From: Theobroma cacao
Taxonomy: Eukaryota; Streptophyta; Magnoliopsida; Malvales; Malvaceae
DNA length: 64,000 nt
Direction: 5' to 3'
Assembly (NCBI RefSeq): GCF_000208745.1
Contig: NC_030854.1
Span: forward strand, 23,807,118 to 23,871,117
Part shown: positions 1 to 10,595 of the stretch, piece by piece
Position numbering within the stretch: the first letter of the stretch is position 1
Layout: every line of letters begins with the position of its first letter
Made by a program: the position numbers and the translations under genes
The notes under the pieces: model-generated
Databases searched by the model: none
What the model saw: the letters and a program-made list of their open reading frames with translations, nothing else
Told to the model about the DNA's origin: nothing

Positions 1-688
1 ATTTGTTTACTAACTTCTTACTTCATGACCACACATCAATTATAGTAATCATTAGTACTCACTCTCGAGTTAGTTCACGTGCTTATATCCATGAACTATA
101 ATAGATCCAATCAATTTTTAAAATCTCACAATCGCTTAATTGAAATCAACACCACTTTTATATGGGCATAACACACTCAATTAACATAGTGTTCTTAGCT
201 TCATGCACATATGTATGAATTTACTCTTACAGCAATGCTTAATTTGTACACTCCACCAAATGAATAAATTATCACGGCCTATTTGTCCAATTCTAAATTT
301 CTCCATCCATAATCGAATGGATATATCATTTCATTAATCTTTCATTAGGAGCATTCGTTTTAAGATATCTCCAACACTGGCTCGTATCACGAGTGGCATT
401 TTAAACCCGAACAACGGCCCTACTTATGACCTTTGCATGACATTAACAAGGAAGTGGATTACTGGGAACAGGAGTTCCTATAGCTCCCATAAGATCTATA
501 AGAAGAAACAAAACGAGTCTAAACAACTCCAAATTCTATATGCAGATGCACGTATTTTATTCTATCAAACCTAACTTAACTTAACTCGGGCCACACAGTG
601 TCAGTGTGGATTTCTTAAAACAACTTTAAAACCAAAAACTTTAAAATCCAAAGCTTTAAAATCAAAATCTCTGATCTTTAAAACATGC
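1..688 (-). mobile_element. 5' internal region of an LTR retrotransposon, cut by the window edge
   Basis: Read on the minus strand, this stretch follows the LTR (706-3608) and the primer-binding site (687-698), so it should be the untranslated leader and start of the internal region of that element. It begins with a run of TTTTAAAG-type repeats (about 600-685). I find no convincing gag reading frame in it. The rest of the element lies to the left of the window. The assignment rests on position relative to the LTR, not on coding similarity. Confidence 0.55.
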
Positions 689-698
689 TCTGATACCA
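687..698 (-). promoter_or_regulatory. Retrotransposon primer-binding site (initiator tRNA-Met type)
   Basis: The minus strand reads TGGTATCAGAGC, which is the standard plant LTR-element site complementary to the 3' end of initiator tRNA-Met. It lies 7 bp inside the CA end of the adjacent LTR. This fixes the element's orientation as minus and identifies 706-3608 as its 5' LTR. Confidence 0.8.
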
Positions 699-705
699 CT
701 TTAAT

Positions 706-3608
706 TGTCACGACCCGAAACTCCCATCAGGCCCGTGATAATAGCCGCGACGTCCCGATAAGCACTCATTACCCAGAATGCCGATCGAAACCCCGCAAGA
801 CTTAGCATCAGCTTTCGCATCTCCCCGGTGAGCGACAGTTATTAAATCTTGTATTTCAAGAAATCATAAGTCGTTTCCAAATCAAAACAATAAAATATTT
901 TTTTCTGACTCACAGGGGCATTTTCATCATTTTTCTTCTATAATATCGAAACTCGCCAAAAACATGGTGTAAAAGCTAAATATGTTCATACATATTTTAA
1001 ATCAGATAACGAAAGTATAAAATTACTTTTACAATGACACGTGGGCCCCCAACTAACCAATAGGATGTGAGTCTGTGAACCTATAATTTTGACAATGCAA
1101 GGCTAACTGAAGTCCTTGATGCAATCGGCTATCCCGAACCTAAAATGTGGGGAATTGAGGGTGGTGAGATTATAAAATCCTAGTGAGTAAACAGACACCA
1201 TCTAAACTATCTAAAGGCGAGTAAATAGAGACAATTAAAAATAATTAACTTCAGTAAATTTTTCACATCATGAATATTCATTTCAACCAAATAATCAATA
1301 TGGCTCGTGAATTACTCAAAACTTGGCTCATGCCAAATCTTGTACTCGGGGACACCTAGACCAGGGGTATCCAACCGAGTCCGCCAAGGTTGTTAAAAAT
1401 TCATATTTCGCATAAATCATATTTTTATTTTGAAACATAGTCGTTCTTTGGCGTTGGCTGAGTCTCACTCTCACGCGGTGGTCCACGTGAAGTGCACTCA
1501 AAAAGCCCACCTCAGGAGATACCCTACGCGCCTCTACGACCGATGTGAGAATATAAAGGAGTTTACCGTGCCCCTCTAATAGGCTGGCCCACAGAACCCC
1601 CCACCACTGCAGTAACTAATCTTTCATCTACCACTTGATTTATAAAATCTTTTTCTGCATGACATGGCAATTTATCGCAACCTAGCCTCTCAAGGCTAAA
1701 TACACAATACAAATAATTCTAACACCAAAATCAGTTTAGCCATTCATGCTCATTTATTGTCATAAGCCATTCAATTTAAAACCATAAATTTACAACATAA
1801 GCAGGCAATCTCCAATTACTCTATTTTCAAAACCAGTATTCGATTTTTCAGAAAATTTATAAAATCATTTTATAAAATCACAATTTCTCTTAAAACATAG
1901 CAATTTACCATTTAAACCCATTTTCCATAAAATCACACAATTGTATAAAACTACTCTAGATAATTAAGACGATAATAAGTTTACTCACAGTTTTCGAAAA
2001 CTAAATTCGGGTACTCCAACTATTACTCCTCGGGTGCGATTTCTTTGTTCTTGCTAGAGGATTCGCCACCTTGACAAATTGCATAATTAAGAGGTTTACT
2101 ACTTTGGTACTAAACCAAAATAAACTAATTTATACTACTAATGCATGATATGAAGTGCAAAATGTCTAAATTTTGCCTAAACGAGATGTTAGCCTATTTC
2201 GGTCTTTTACCCAATAAATCGATCTACGTGTCCGTTTAAACTCCAAATTAATTTTTTCACTTTCTATACCTCAATTGTACCCAAATTGACTTAATGTTCC
2301 TTAGTGTGGTGCAAATTATCAGTCCCGATAGCAAATTACGAAAATACCCCTAGTGGGTAAAAATTCGTATTTTTGCTCTGAAAATTCCCATTATTTTTCT
2401 AGGCTCATAATTCATCATTATTCATCATAATTCCTCAAATAAACATCAAGATCAGCAGCCAATATTCCCCTAGAAAATTCAGCATAATGGGTTTCAATGG
2501 GAGAAAATTATTTCTCTAGCTTATTTTTGCTATATTTCAATATAACCTAACTAAAATCACTTAATTCAATTAAAATCAACCAAAACTCAAGCTCAAAACT
2601 CATCCATGGAGGTTTGGCCAGCATGGGTGTCCATACCCACTTTCTAATTTTGCATGGAAATGAGAAAAAAATGCATGGGTAGTGAAAATCACAAGGAAAA
2701 TCAATGAAATTTACCTTTTTAATGCTTGATTTCTTGATTTCTCTTGATTTTCCCCAAATTTTTTAGCTAGGGTTCTTATTTCTTTTCCCCCTTTTTTCTC
2801 CTGGTTTGGACAGCTTGAAGAAGATGAGAATTCTGGAAATTTTGGCCTTTTTAAAGGCTAAAATAATATAATATTATTTTATTCATTTTTTTTGTTTTAT
2901 TAATTTCTTAAATTCTAGCCATCCATTTGTTTCCAAATTTTCACCATACACTTGTCCCACATATCCATAGCTTAGATAAAATTCTCAGACTTATCCAAAG
3001 TCTTGGTGGAGTAATTTTTAAAATTTACACTTTTGCCCCCGTAAAAGTCAAAAATTACATTTTTACCCCAAAAACTGAAAAATTGCCCATAGACATATTT
3101 TTCATCCCTTATACTCATACCATTCTCCAATTTGTCAAATTTGATCTAAATTCTCTCAAAATCTCAAATTTTGTCCATGGATGGAAAAATTACGATTTTA
3201 CCCCTACACTCCAAAAATCACTGGAATTAAACTTTTTCACTGCCAAACCCTCAAATTAAACTCCAATAAGTTTAATATAATCAATCTTAATCAAACGGGA
3301 TTAAAATTTTCCATATTCGTCCTCAGGTGGCAAATTACCATTTTGCCCATAGAATACTTAAAGTCCGGATTAACTCTATATCGGACCTCAAACTCTGAAT
3401 CCTCATTTTAAATCAACCCATGGGTTTTAGCTTTCTCAAATTCATCCTCGATTCTCTATTTAAACTAGTTCAAGACTTATTTGACTGAACCGTACCATTA
3501 GGGGCAATATAGTCATTTAACTTATTTTCCGAGGCAATTAAATATACAAACATGCTATCCAAAGCATGTGAATGATATATCACAGATAATTTAGGGTCGG
3601 GTGTTACA
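706..3608 (-). mobile_element. Long (2.9 kb) 5' LTR of a minus-strand retrotransposon
   Basis: On the minus strand this begins TGTAACACCCGACCC and ends GGGTCGTGACA, giving the TG..CA ends of an LTR, and it is followed directly by a tRNA-Met primer-binding site. At 2903 bp it is long for a plant LTR. Similar GGGTCGTGACA ends occur in the LTR at 62911-64000. Short open frames at 1328-1510 and 2927-3411 have no recognisable product and I take them as chance. The LTR length suggests a Ty3-type element, but no coding domain is inside the window to prove the superfamily. The target duplication cannot be checked because the 3' LTR is outside. Confidence 0.75.
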
Positions 3609-4997
3609 AATCAAATCCTAGTTTAACTTGGATTATAGTTTACATTTATTGCCAACATATTAAAGACCTAATAGGTCACACAAATTAAAGAATGTTAATT
3701 AAGAATGTGAAAAAACGGTTCATTAAGTTGGACTTAACTAAAAAATATTATGAACTTTAAGGACTTAAAAAATGGCTTAATTAAGCTTAATGCAATTTTG
3801 CAAATAGCATCAAAGTTATGCAATTCAATTAGGATGAGGATTAAATAATTTCTTGTAAATATGAGGCTTATGATGCACCCTAAAGCGTTTTACAATTAAT
3901 CCACAAACAACCAAAACCTTGAGAGGTTTGTGAAGAAATCGAAGAAAGATATCAAACTCTATGAATCGGTTTTCCTCCTCTCCTAATCTTATAAGCTACC
4001 AATTCACCTTCCTCCTCCAATTTGGCTATTGTTTCCTTTTCCCTTAAGTCATGACTCTCAGTGTTCTTTCTACTCATCGAGACTTAAGGAATAATTTCCT
4101 AAAACCTTGTGCATCTACTAAGAATAAGAAAGCCTACATATTGCACCTACCTCAAAGAACTTGTCTCCTTGTCACCATTGGTGTTTCTCTTTGTTCTTGG
4201 TTGTGTTTTGATTTCTTTTGGTGAAAAGAAAAGTGTGATTTTCTCTACCCCTAGCTAACATTAGGCTCTGTAAGTATAAGTAACCCAAATCTCCTTTGGT
4301 TTTCTACAATCCAAGTTTGGTCAGGATTATTGAAATTGTGCTTTAATAACTTGATGTTATGAGCGTATAACGTCAGCTCTGAGCGTCACATGTTTCCCAA
4401 GTTGGTGAAGAAGTCTCATGGAGCCTTTTGTTGATTAGGCTTGAAGCCCATGGTATAACACTCATCATGTCATGTTATCATCAAAGTGTCACATAATCTA
4501 AATTATCACTAAAGTGTTAACACCATTATCAATTGCCTTGGAATCAATCTTTAATAAAAATAAAAAAAAAATTGAAGTCATTAAATTGAGATAAAGAGAC
4601 TAATTGTCGAATTAAAATAATAAAATATCAAATTCAAATTTTGATCATTAATTTTTATATTTATTTATGTAAATATTCATCGATTTTCATATTTTCAATC
4701 CTTGTTTTCATCAAATTTTATATGTAACAATATTAAATGAATTCATAATTTTGACTTGACGATTTTTGTGAAACAAGTAAAATCATTAAACCTAATTTAC
4801 AAAAATAACTACATAAAACTCAAAATAACACGAAATCCTTATGAACTTGAGATAACCCAAACTCCAAATAAATTTAAACATGAGACAACCTAAATCCAAG
4901 ACTACTCAAATTTAAAATAGGCCTAAATCCAAAATAAGCATACCTCAAGGTAACCTAATCCAATTATATCTAATCCTAGCATTTGCCACTTTTGTAG
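3609..4997. other. Intergenic stretch without recognised genes
   Basis: AT-rich sequence between two retrotransposon LTRs. No frame longer than a few dozen codons and no recognised domain on either strand. A short segment near 4515-4560 (TTAACACCATTATCAATTGC) resembles the terminal repeat of the intronic element at 20550-21478, so a decayed copy of that family may be present. Confidence 0.5.
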
Positions 4998-6175
4998 TGA
5001 TAACTCTATGATATAGAGTTATTTGATCTTAATTTTATTAGTAATTCTTGTAATAATGCATAAAAATTATTAGGTTTTATTTAATTATTTTAAGTTAGTT
5101 AATTATGTGAGTCAATCTGATCTTAGTTAATCTTGTGTTTAAATTGATGGTTATGTCCCTAATATAAGTTGTTATTGATTTACTTGTACTTTTGTAGGTG
5201 TGCAATTAAAAGGGTGAAAAGTTGTTAAGTTAAGTGTTCATGAGATGCAGACCTTCACTGCATATATCTTGATATTTTGACCATAACTCTCTCTACAGAG
5301 TCCAAATGAGGTGATTCTTGGACCATTGGAAAGTTAAGAGACAGCTCTACAACTTTTATGTTTACCACTTATCTCAGTTTGGTCTGGAAGGTAGTCAAAA
5401 ATCTTGTTGAAGTTGAAGCACTATAGTAGTGCAAGAAAGGCTGCAACCTTAGAAGAGGTAGGCCATGGCACCTTGACTTAAAAATCATCTTTTTTGGCTA
5501 TTTAAATGATCAAGGCTGCAGCCTTGGTCAAGGTAGGCCGCAGCTTACGTAGTCTCGTGAAGAAATCCTTTTTGCATCAAATTTCTTTCTTGACGCGAAC
5601 TTGCACCCTATTTATTCAACCTTTTGGAAGACTTTTGGAGGCGCGAAACACTAGATTTAGAGCTGAGATTTAGCCACAAAAATCATTGAAAAAAAGTATC
5701 ATTGGAGCAGAGAAGAAATTGAAAGGATTTAAGATGATTTAGAGATCAAGATTTCAACTCTTTGAGTTTCTTTATTCTTTTTGTTATTCTTTATTTTTCT
5801 TGGTTTGGTTTTAATGTTTAAACTTTATTTAATGATGATGTGTGACATTATGGGGAACAAATTTAGCTATCTAAGATTATGATTGAACTCAATGCGTAAT
5901 TTGAATTATTTATCTCTCTTTCGCTTATGTTTTAATGGTTTAAGTTGTTTATTCTATTCTGCTTTGATTTTTTTTTTTTAAATTCTTGTTAATTAGATTT
6001 AGTTAATTTATAATTTATTTAGTTACTTTATTTTGTTTGTTTGAATAAGACTGAATTGTGTTAATTTTAGTATTTAGTGAAATTTTAGACCAATTCTCTG
6101 TGGGATCGACACTCTACTTGCCATTATATTATATGTTCAATACATATACTTGCATGGGTAGAAAATTAGACAACA
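4998..6175 (+). mobile_element. Athila-like LTR, plus orientation (5' LTR)
   Basis: Begins TGATAACTCTATGATATAGA and ends GACAACA, and is followed by AGTTTTTGGCACC, the usual LTR to primer-site transition of Athila-type Ty3 elements. An inverted diverged copy lies at 7605-9227. Both share the start, a middle segment (ACTTTTATGTTTACCAC region), and the end. The first 25 bp contain a hairpin, AACTCTATgATATAGAGTT. A further perfect palindrome, AAGGCTGCAGCCTT, lies at about 5511-5524. No target duplication matches the far side of the inverted pair. Confidence 0.8.
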
Positions 6176-6181
6176 AGTTTT

Positions 6182-6198
6182 TGGCACCTTTGCCAAGA
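6182..6198 (+). promoter_or_regulatory. Degenerate primer-binding site (tRNA-Asp type)
   Basis: TGGCACCTTTGCCAAGA is a mutated form of the TGGCGCCGTTGCCGGGG site, which is complementary to the 3' end of tRNA-Asp and typical of Athila-type elements. It lies 6 bp after the LTR end, so the element's internal region reads to the right. Confidence 0.65.
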
Positions 6199-6289
6199 AA
6201 TTGATTTCTAATTTTTTGTTATTATTAATACCAAACAATAAAGTCTTAATTTAAATTTTTTTTATTTTTGGTACTTTTAGCTGAGGTGA

Positions 6290-7490
6290 TGAATAATTAT
6301 AACTATTAGTAGCCATCTGAACAATTTGTGCCTAGAAGGGTTGTTAGTGATTATGAATTGGATGCAATTAGTGCTTTGACTATCCAAAGAGATACTTTGT
6401 CTCAAAAAACTGACACTTGGGGTGTTAATGTTTTTCAGAGTCCTTTTATGACTTATGAGCTTTGTGGAGATAAGCATTCAAGTGATTGTTGTCCAACCTA
6501 TTATGAATCAATGCAATTTGATGAAAGCTTCAATGAATAGCAAAACAGTTTATACTCCAACAATTACAAGTCAGAGTGGAAGTATCCAAAATTTTCATGG
6601 AGTAATGATTAGGGTCCTACATATTCATCACAGTCTGTTTTCCATAATGGTTTTTAGTCACAAGTTAAAACCCCTATACCAGAGAAGAAGCCAACTTTGG
6701 AAGAGATATTCATGCAATTCATGGCAAAGAATGATGCTTACATGACAAAGAATGATGTCATCATTCAAAGTCAAGTACCCATCATTCAAAGTCAAGCAGA
6801 ATCAATCTAAAATCTTGAGATACAAGTGGGTCAACTTACTAATGCTATCAATAACAAACCTCAAGGTACCTTACCTAGTGACACTGGGCCTAATCCTATA
6901 AAAGAAGAATATGGCAAGCAACTTGATGAGGTAAATGGCAAGAATGTGGTAAATGATGGAGATAAAGTAGATCAAAAGAATACTTCTAACAAACAAGTTC
7001 AAAATTAAGAAGTTAAGTAAAATGAGGAAGTATCTACACCACCACAAGTCAAGCCATATGTGCTTCCCATTCCTTTTTTTTATACAATTGATGACTTACC
7101 TAAGGAGGCTATTGATATGAAAAATCCAAAGAAACTCCTTGAAGCTTGTTTGGTTCAAGATGCAACAACAAAGGACAATAATGAAGAACTCACAAATGTT
7201 ACACATGTTTTGAAAGTTATACCAAAAGTGTATTATTCAAGAAGAACTCAATTTGAGAAGTTAGGTAAAAGTCAACCCATTCCACCACCTTCGGTTGAAC
7301 AAACACCAAATCTTGAGTTAAAGCCACTACGACCTCATCTTAAAAGAAGACTACTTTTACACCTCAAGCTTTTTCCATACAAAACTCAAACTTTCTTAAA
7401 GGGTGAATGAAGCACTCAACCAAAGTCAAGCTATTGACAATAAAAAATCACTTCTTAAGAGGCAACCCAAGCTTTCAAAACTTTTATTTT
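6290..7490 (+). pseudogene. Athila-like gag/protease remnant with large pol deletion
   Basis: Several broken plus-strand frames resemble Athila-type polyproteins in the expected order. Frames at 6328-6540 and 6600-6830 match the gag end (a CGDKHSSDCCP-like knuckle segment, then a PTLEEIFMQFM-like stretch). 6826-7008 holds a VGQLTNAINNKPQGTLPSDT-type gag tail. 7060-7400 resembles the protease to reverse-transcriptase linker (FEKLGKSQPIPPPSVEQ, then LELKPLRPHL). The sequence then jumps to a segment like the end of pol (KKSLLKRQPKLSKL, about 7440-7485). The reverse transcriptase, RNase H and most of the integrase are missing. In-frame stops and frameshifts show it is dead. Family placement is from remembered domain similarity. 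Confidence 0.7.
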
Positions 7491-7581
7491 TTATTTTCAG
7501 TCATTTTTATTTTATTTATTTTTCTACATTAATTTCTATTTTTTATCTATTTTTTTCAGTAAAAAAATTAAAAATCAAATT

Positions 7582-7598
7582 CCCTGATAATGGTGCCA
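7582..7598 (-). promoter_or_regulatory. Degenerate primer-binding site of the inverted Athila-like copy
   Basis: On the minus strand this reads TGGCACCATTATCAGGG, the same degenerate tRNA-Asp-type site as at 6182-6198, placed 6 bp beyond the end of the minus-strand LTR. It shows that this LTR also borders an internal 5' region. Confidence 0.6.
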
Positions 7599-7604
7599 AA
7601 AACT

Positions 7605-9227
7605 TGTTTGTTGATTTCTCACGTAAATGCACATATCGCAAACAAGTAATACAATGATGAAATAGAGTATCATTCCCACCAAGAATTCATTTTAATTCCT
7701 AATTGTTAAGTACTAAACTTGTCACACCTTAATTTTATTCAAACGAATTTAAGAATGTAGAAAATTAAAGAACTAAAACTAAACAAAACTAAAATAAAAC
7801 TTGCAAATAAACTAATTAAAATCAATAAATCAAAGCCTAGAACCACAATACCCCCTCAATCTTTCATTTAAATTTCTTTTATTCTTCGTTTATTTACTAG
7901 ATAAGTCTAAGTTGTTAACCTAGAGTTCTAAATCTTTTATAAGTCTCTTCCGATGTTCTTATAAAAATAACTAACTTAACTAATTTACTATATTCCTGTG
8001 CAAATTGAAATTAAGAAAGACTCATTAAGTACCAACTTTAATCTTGGTTACATATGGCTTGTAAGTGTGTTCCTACCCTACATGCAAATCAAATCAATCA
8101 TCTCATACAATTGATATTGACCATATGCTATTTCATCCAAGCCTACACTAAACTCCCTCTTCCAGTTCTGTTTAGGTTTGTAAATCAATCTATTGGTGAT
8201 CAGGCAATTAGAAGTATTAAAAACAAGATTGAAATAAACAACTCAAGCATTATCAATTATAAGCAAGAAAGAATATTAAAAACTCAGACTACGCATTGGG
8301 TTCAATTGTGATTCTAGATTAAAAACTTAGTTCAACATAATGTATAAAAAATCATCAACGAAAGAGTAAACATCAAAAATAAACAAGATAGTATAAATAA
8401 AACTAAAGAAGAAAAGATTCTAATAATTTAGTAATTGTTGATCTGCAATTCTTCCTTGAATTCCTTGCTTTCTTCCTAGCTTTAATGCCTCTTTTTCTTT
8501 AGAAAAATCTTGCTTAATTGATGTTTAATTGCTGCCTAATGGATGCTTTAAAAGTGCTCCTCAAAGGTGTTTAAATAGGGCTCAATGCTGTAGCAACATA
8601 GAAGTCTAAAAACACAAGCAATTTTCTCTCTTTTTGGGCTTAAATTTTGATTTTTTTAGAAATTCTCATTGGGCCCTACAGCCATTGGCTTTGGGGGCTG
8701 TGGCCTTGAGTCTCCTAGGCCGAAAGAGTGAATTTTAATCAGAAGGCCGCGACCTTGAAGGCCTCTCTTGATTTTCCATGATCTGCTGCACTGTTTTGAT
8801 TTCAACATGATTTTTAACCCCCTCCTAGATTGAAATGAGTAAAGTAGTAAACATAAAAGTTGTATCTCTATCTTTTAGCTTTCCAATGGTCGAAGAATCA
8901 CATCATTTGAACTTCTGTAGTGGGAGATATTCTTAAAAGACTGCAACATGTACAGTGAAGATCTGCACCTATAATGCATTCTCTTAGTCCAATTAAAAGT
9001 CCTTCTTCAAAGCACACCTATAAAAGCACAATTTAATCAATAACAGCTTTACTTAAGCAATTTAATATCTAACTTAACCTAAAATAATCTAAATTCAGTT
9101 GACCCAATACAATTAACTATAATTAAATAAATAACTAGAAACACCTATAATCTATGCTAAAAGTCAACAATCTAGCAACTTAATTGCTAAAATTAAGACC
9201 AAATAACTCTATATCATAGAGTTATCA
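7605..9227 (-). mobile_element. Athila-like LTR, minus orientation
   Basis: On the minus strand it starts TGATAACTCTATGATATAGA and ends AACAAACA before AGTTTTTGGCACC. It is a diverged inverted copy of the LTR at 4998-6175, about 450 bp longer. It contains the same tRNA-Asp-adjacent end, and the shared module at 8841-8930 (see findings). Upstream on the minus strand (9228-9240) is a polypurine run, so it looks like a 3' LTR on one side and a 5' LTR on the other. Confidence 0.8.
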
Positions 9228-10590
9228 TACCCCCAAACTTAAGATTTTGCTAGTCCTCGAGCAAAATATGAAAGAAAAATCTAGCCAAAAGAGAAAGCAA
9301 TTTAACTGATGAAAGCAACTTAAATGAACAACTAACTAGAAACAAGTAATAGCACCCGAGCATATAGCCCATTGGTTGGTGCATGAACCCCCTACCTAAA
9401 GAGTAAGGTTTGAATCCTCCTTCCCCCAATTATATAAAAAAAAAAACTAGAAACAAGTAGCACCAAATCAATAATCTCCATAATTTCCTCAAAAGTACAT
9501 CTATAAATCTCCAACTCAAGATAAAATATAGGCATCATTCAAGTTAATGTTTTCAAATTCAAATGCAAGTTCATTCTCGAATGATTTCTATGTGTGCGTA
9601 ATTTCTTACAAAGAATATCATGTCATCCGAATGAGTTTATGCCAATGCAAAATTCAAATTAGTACTAGAACTCCATAGGTTTGCTTTTTATACCTCTCTC
9701 CACCAATGTAGACTAATACTAAGTCACGGATCAATAGGTCTTTATTAAGCTTGTAATGTATGGCTAGGATCAAAGTAGGATAAAGGATAATAATTTGGCT
9801 CAATTCACCCTAAGCACATAATCATTCTAGAACTTATATAGAGCTCTATTTTCATTGTCTACATACATCTTTTTTTTTCACTTTGAACTTTTCTTTTGTT
9901 CAACACTTTATTATTCTTTTTCTGCTTCTTTTTTTTTATCACAATTTTACACTCTCATACTTATTTCTTTGTATTGTAGGTAGTGGGGTGATTTTTTTTT
10001 CAACTTCACCTTTTTCTACCTTATGCATTTAGCTTAATATATATTTCCTAAAATAATATACATGCTTAGGAGTAAGGGTTGTAAAATTGAATATTTTTAT
10101 TTTATTTTAAGGGTAGACTCTATTATTATGTGGTTGAACAAAGAAAAGGGAAAAATAGGCTCAAAAGGGTGTATTAGGGATAAAAATATAACAAGGTTGG
10201 CTTGAAAGGCTCAAGCGGTCCAAAGATGGCCTAAATCATCTCCCTAACTAAGTATTGCCTAAGATTTCACTTCAAGAGAACATCAAGCAAATTTTAGAAT
10301 TCTTAACACTTCACATCAATATAAACCTTCTCTAGATATGCACAATAATTCAAAGCAAAAGATATAGAGCTCAATATATGTGAAAATCACTTCCTAGCAA
10401 TGATACTAAACAAAAGAATTTAGCATGAACCGAACAATATCCATATTCACCAAGAGCTAAAGATACAAGATAACTAAATTCTCATCATTGGATAAGGAAA
10501 TCATTTAAAATTTAGCACTAATTACTCTAGATCCTAAAATTTTTAAACAATTATAATGAAAAGTAAATTATAAACTATCCTAATTAACTT
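9228..10590 (-). mobile_element. 3' internal (non-coding) region and polypurine tract of Athila-like element
   Basis: The minus strand next to the LTR reads AAGTTTGGGGGTA, a polypurine tract, preceded by TTGCTCGAGGACTAGCAAAA. This phrase is typical of the 3' end of Athila-type elements. Farther out (9480-10590) I see only AT-rich, T-tract-rich sequence with no domain. A SINE is inserted at 9349-9444. The right border with the copia fragment near 10590 is approximate. Confidence 0.6.
9334..9459 (+). repeat. Short tRNA-derived SINE (9349-9444) with 15-bp target duplication
   Basis: A 96-bp insert is flanked by perfect direct repeats AACTAGAAACAAGTA at 9334-9348 and 9445-9459. It carries RNA polymerase III-like promoter boxes: an A box TAGCCCATTGG at 9365-9375 and a B box GGTTTGAATCC at 9407-9417. 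It ends in an A run (about 9436-9444). Internal pol III boxes, a 3' A tail and a long perfect target duplication are the hallmarks of a SINE mobilised by LINE machinery. It landed in the 3' region of the Athila-like element and so is younger than it. Confidence 0.8.
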
Positions 10591-10595
10591 AAAGT

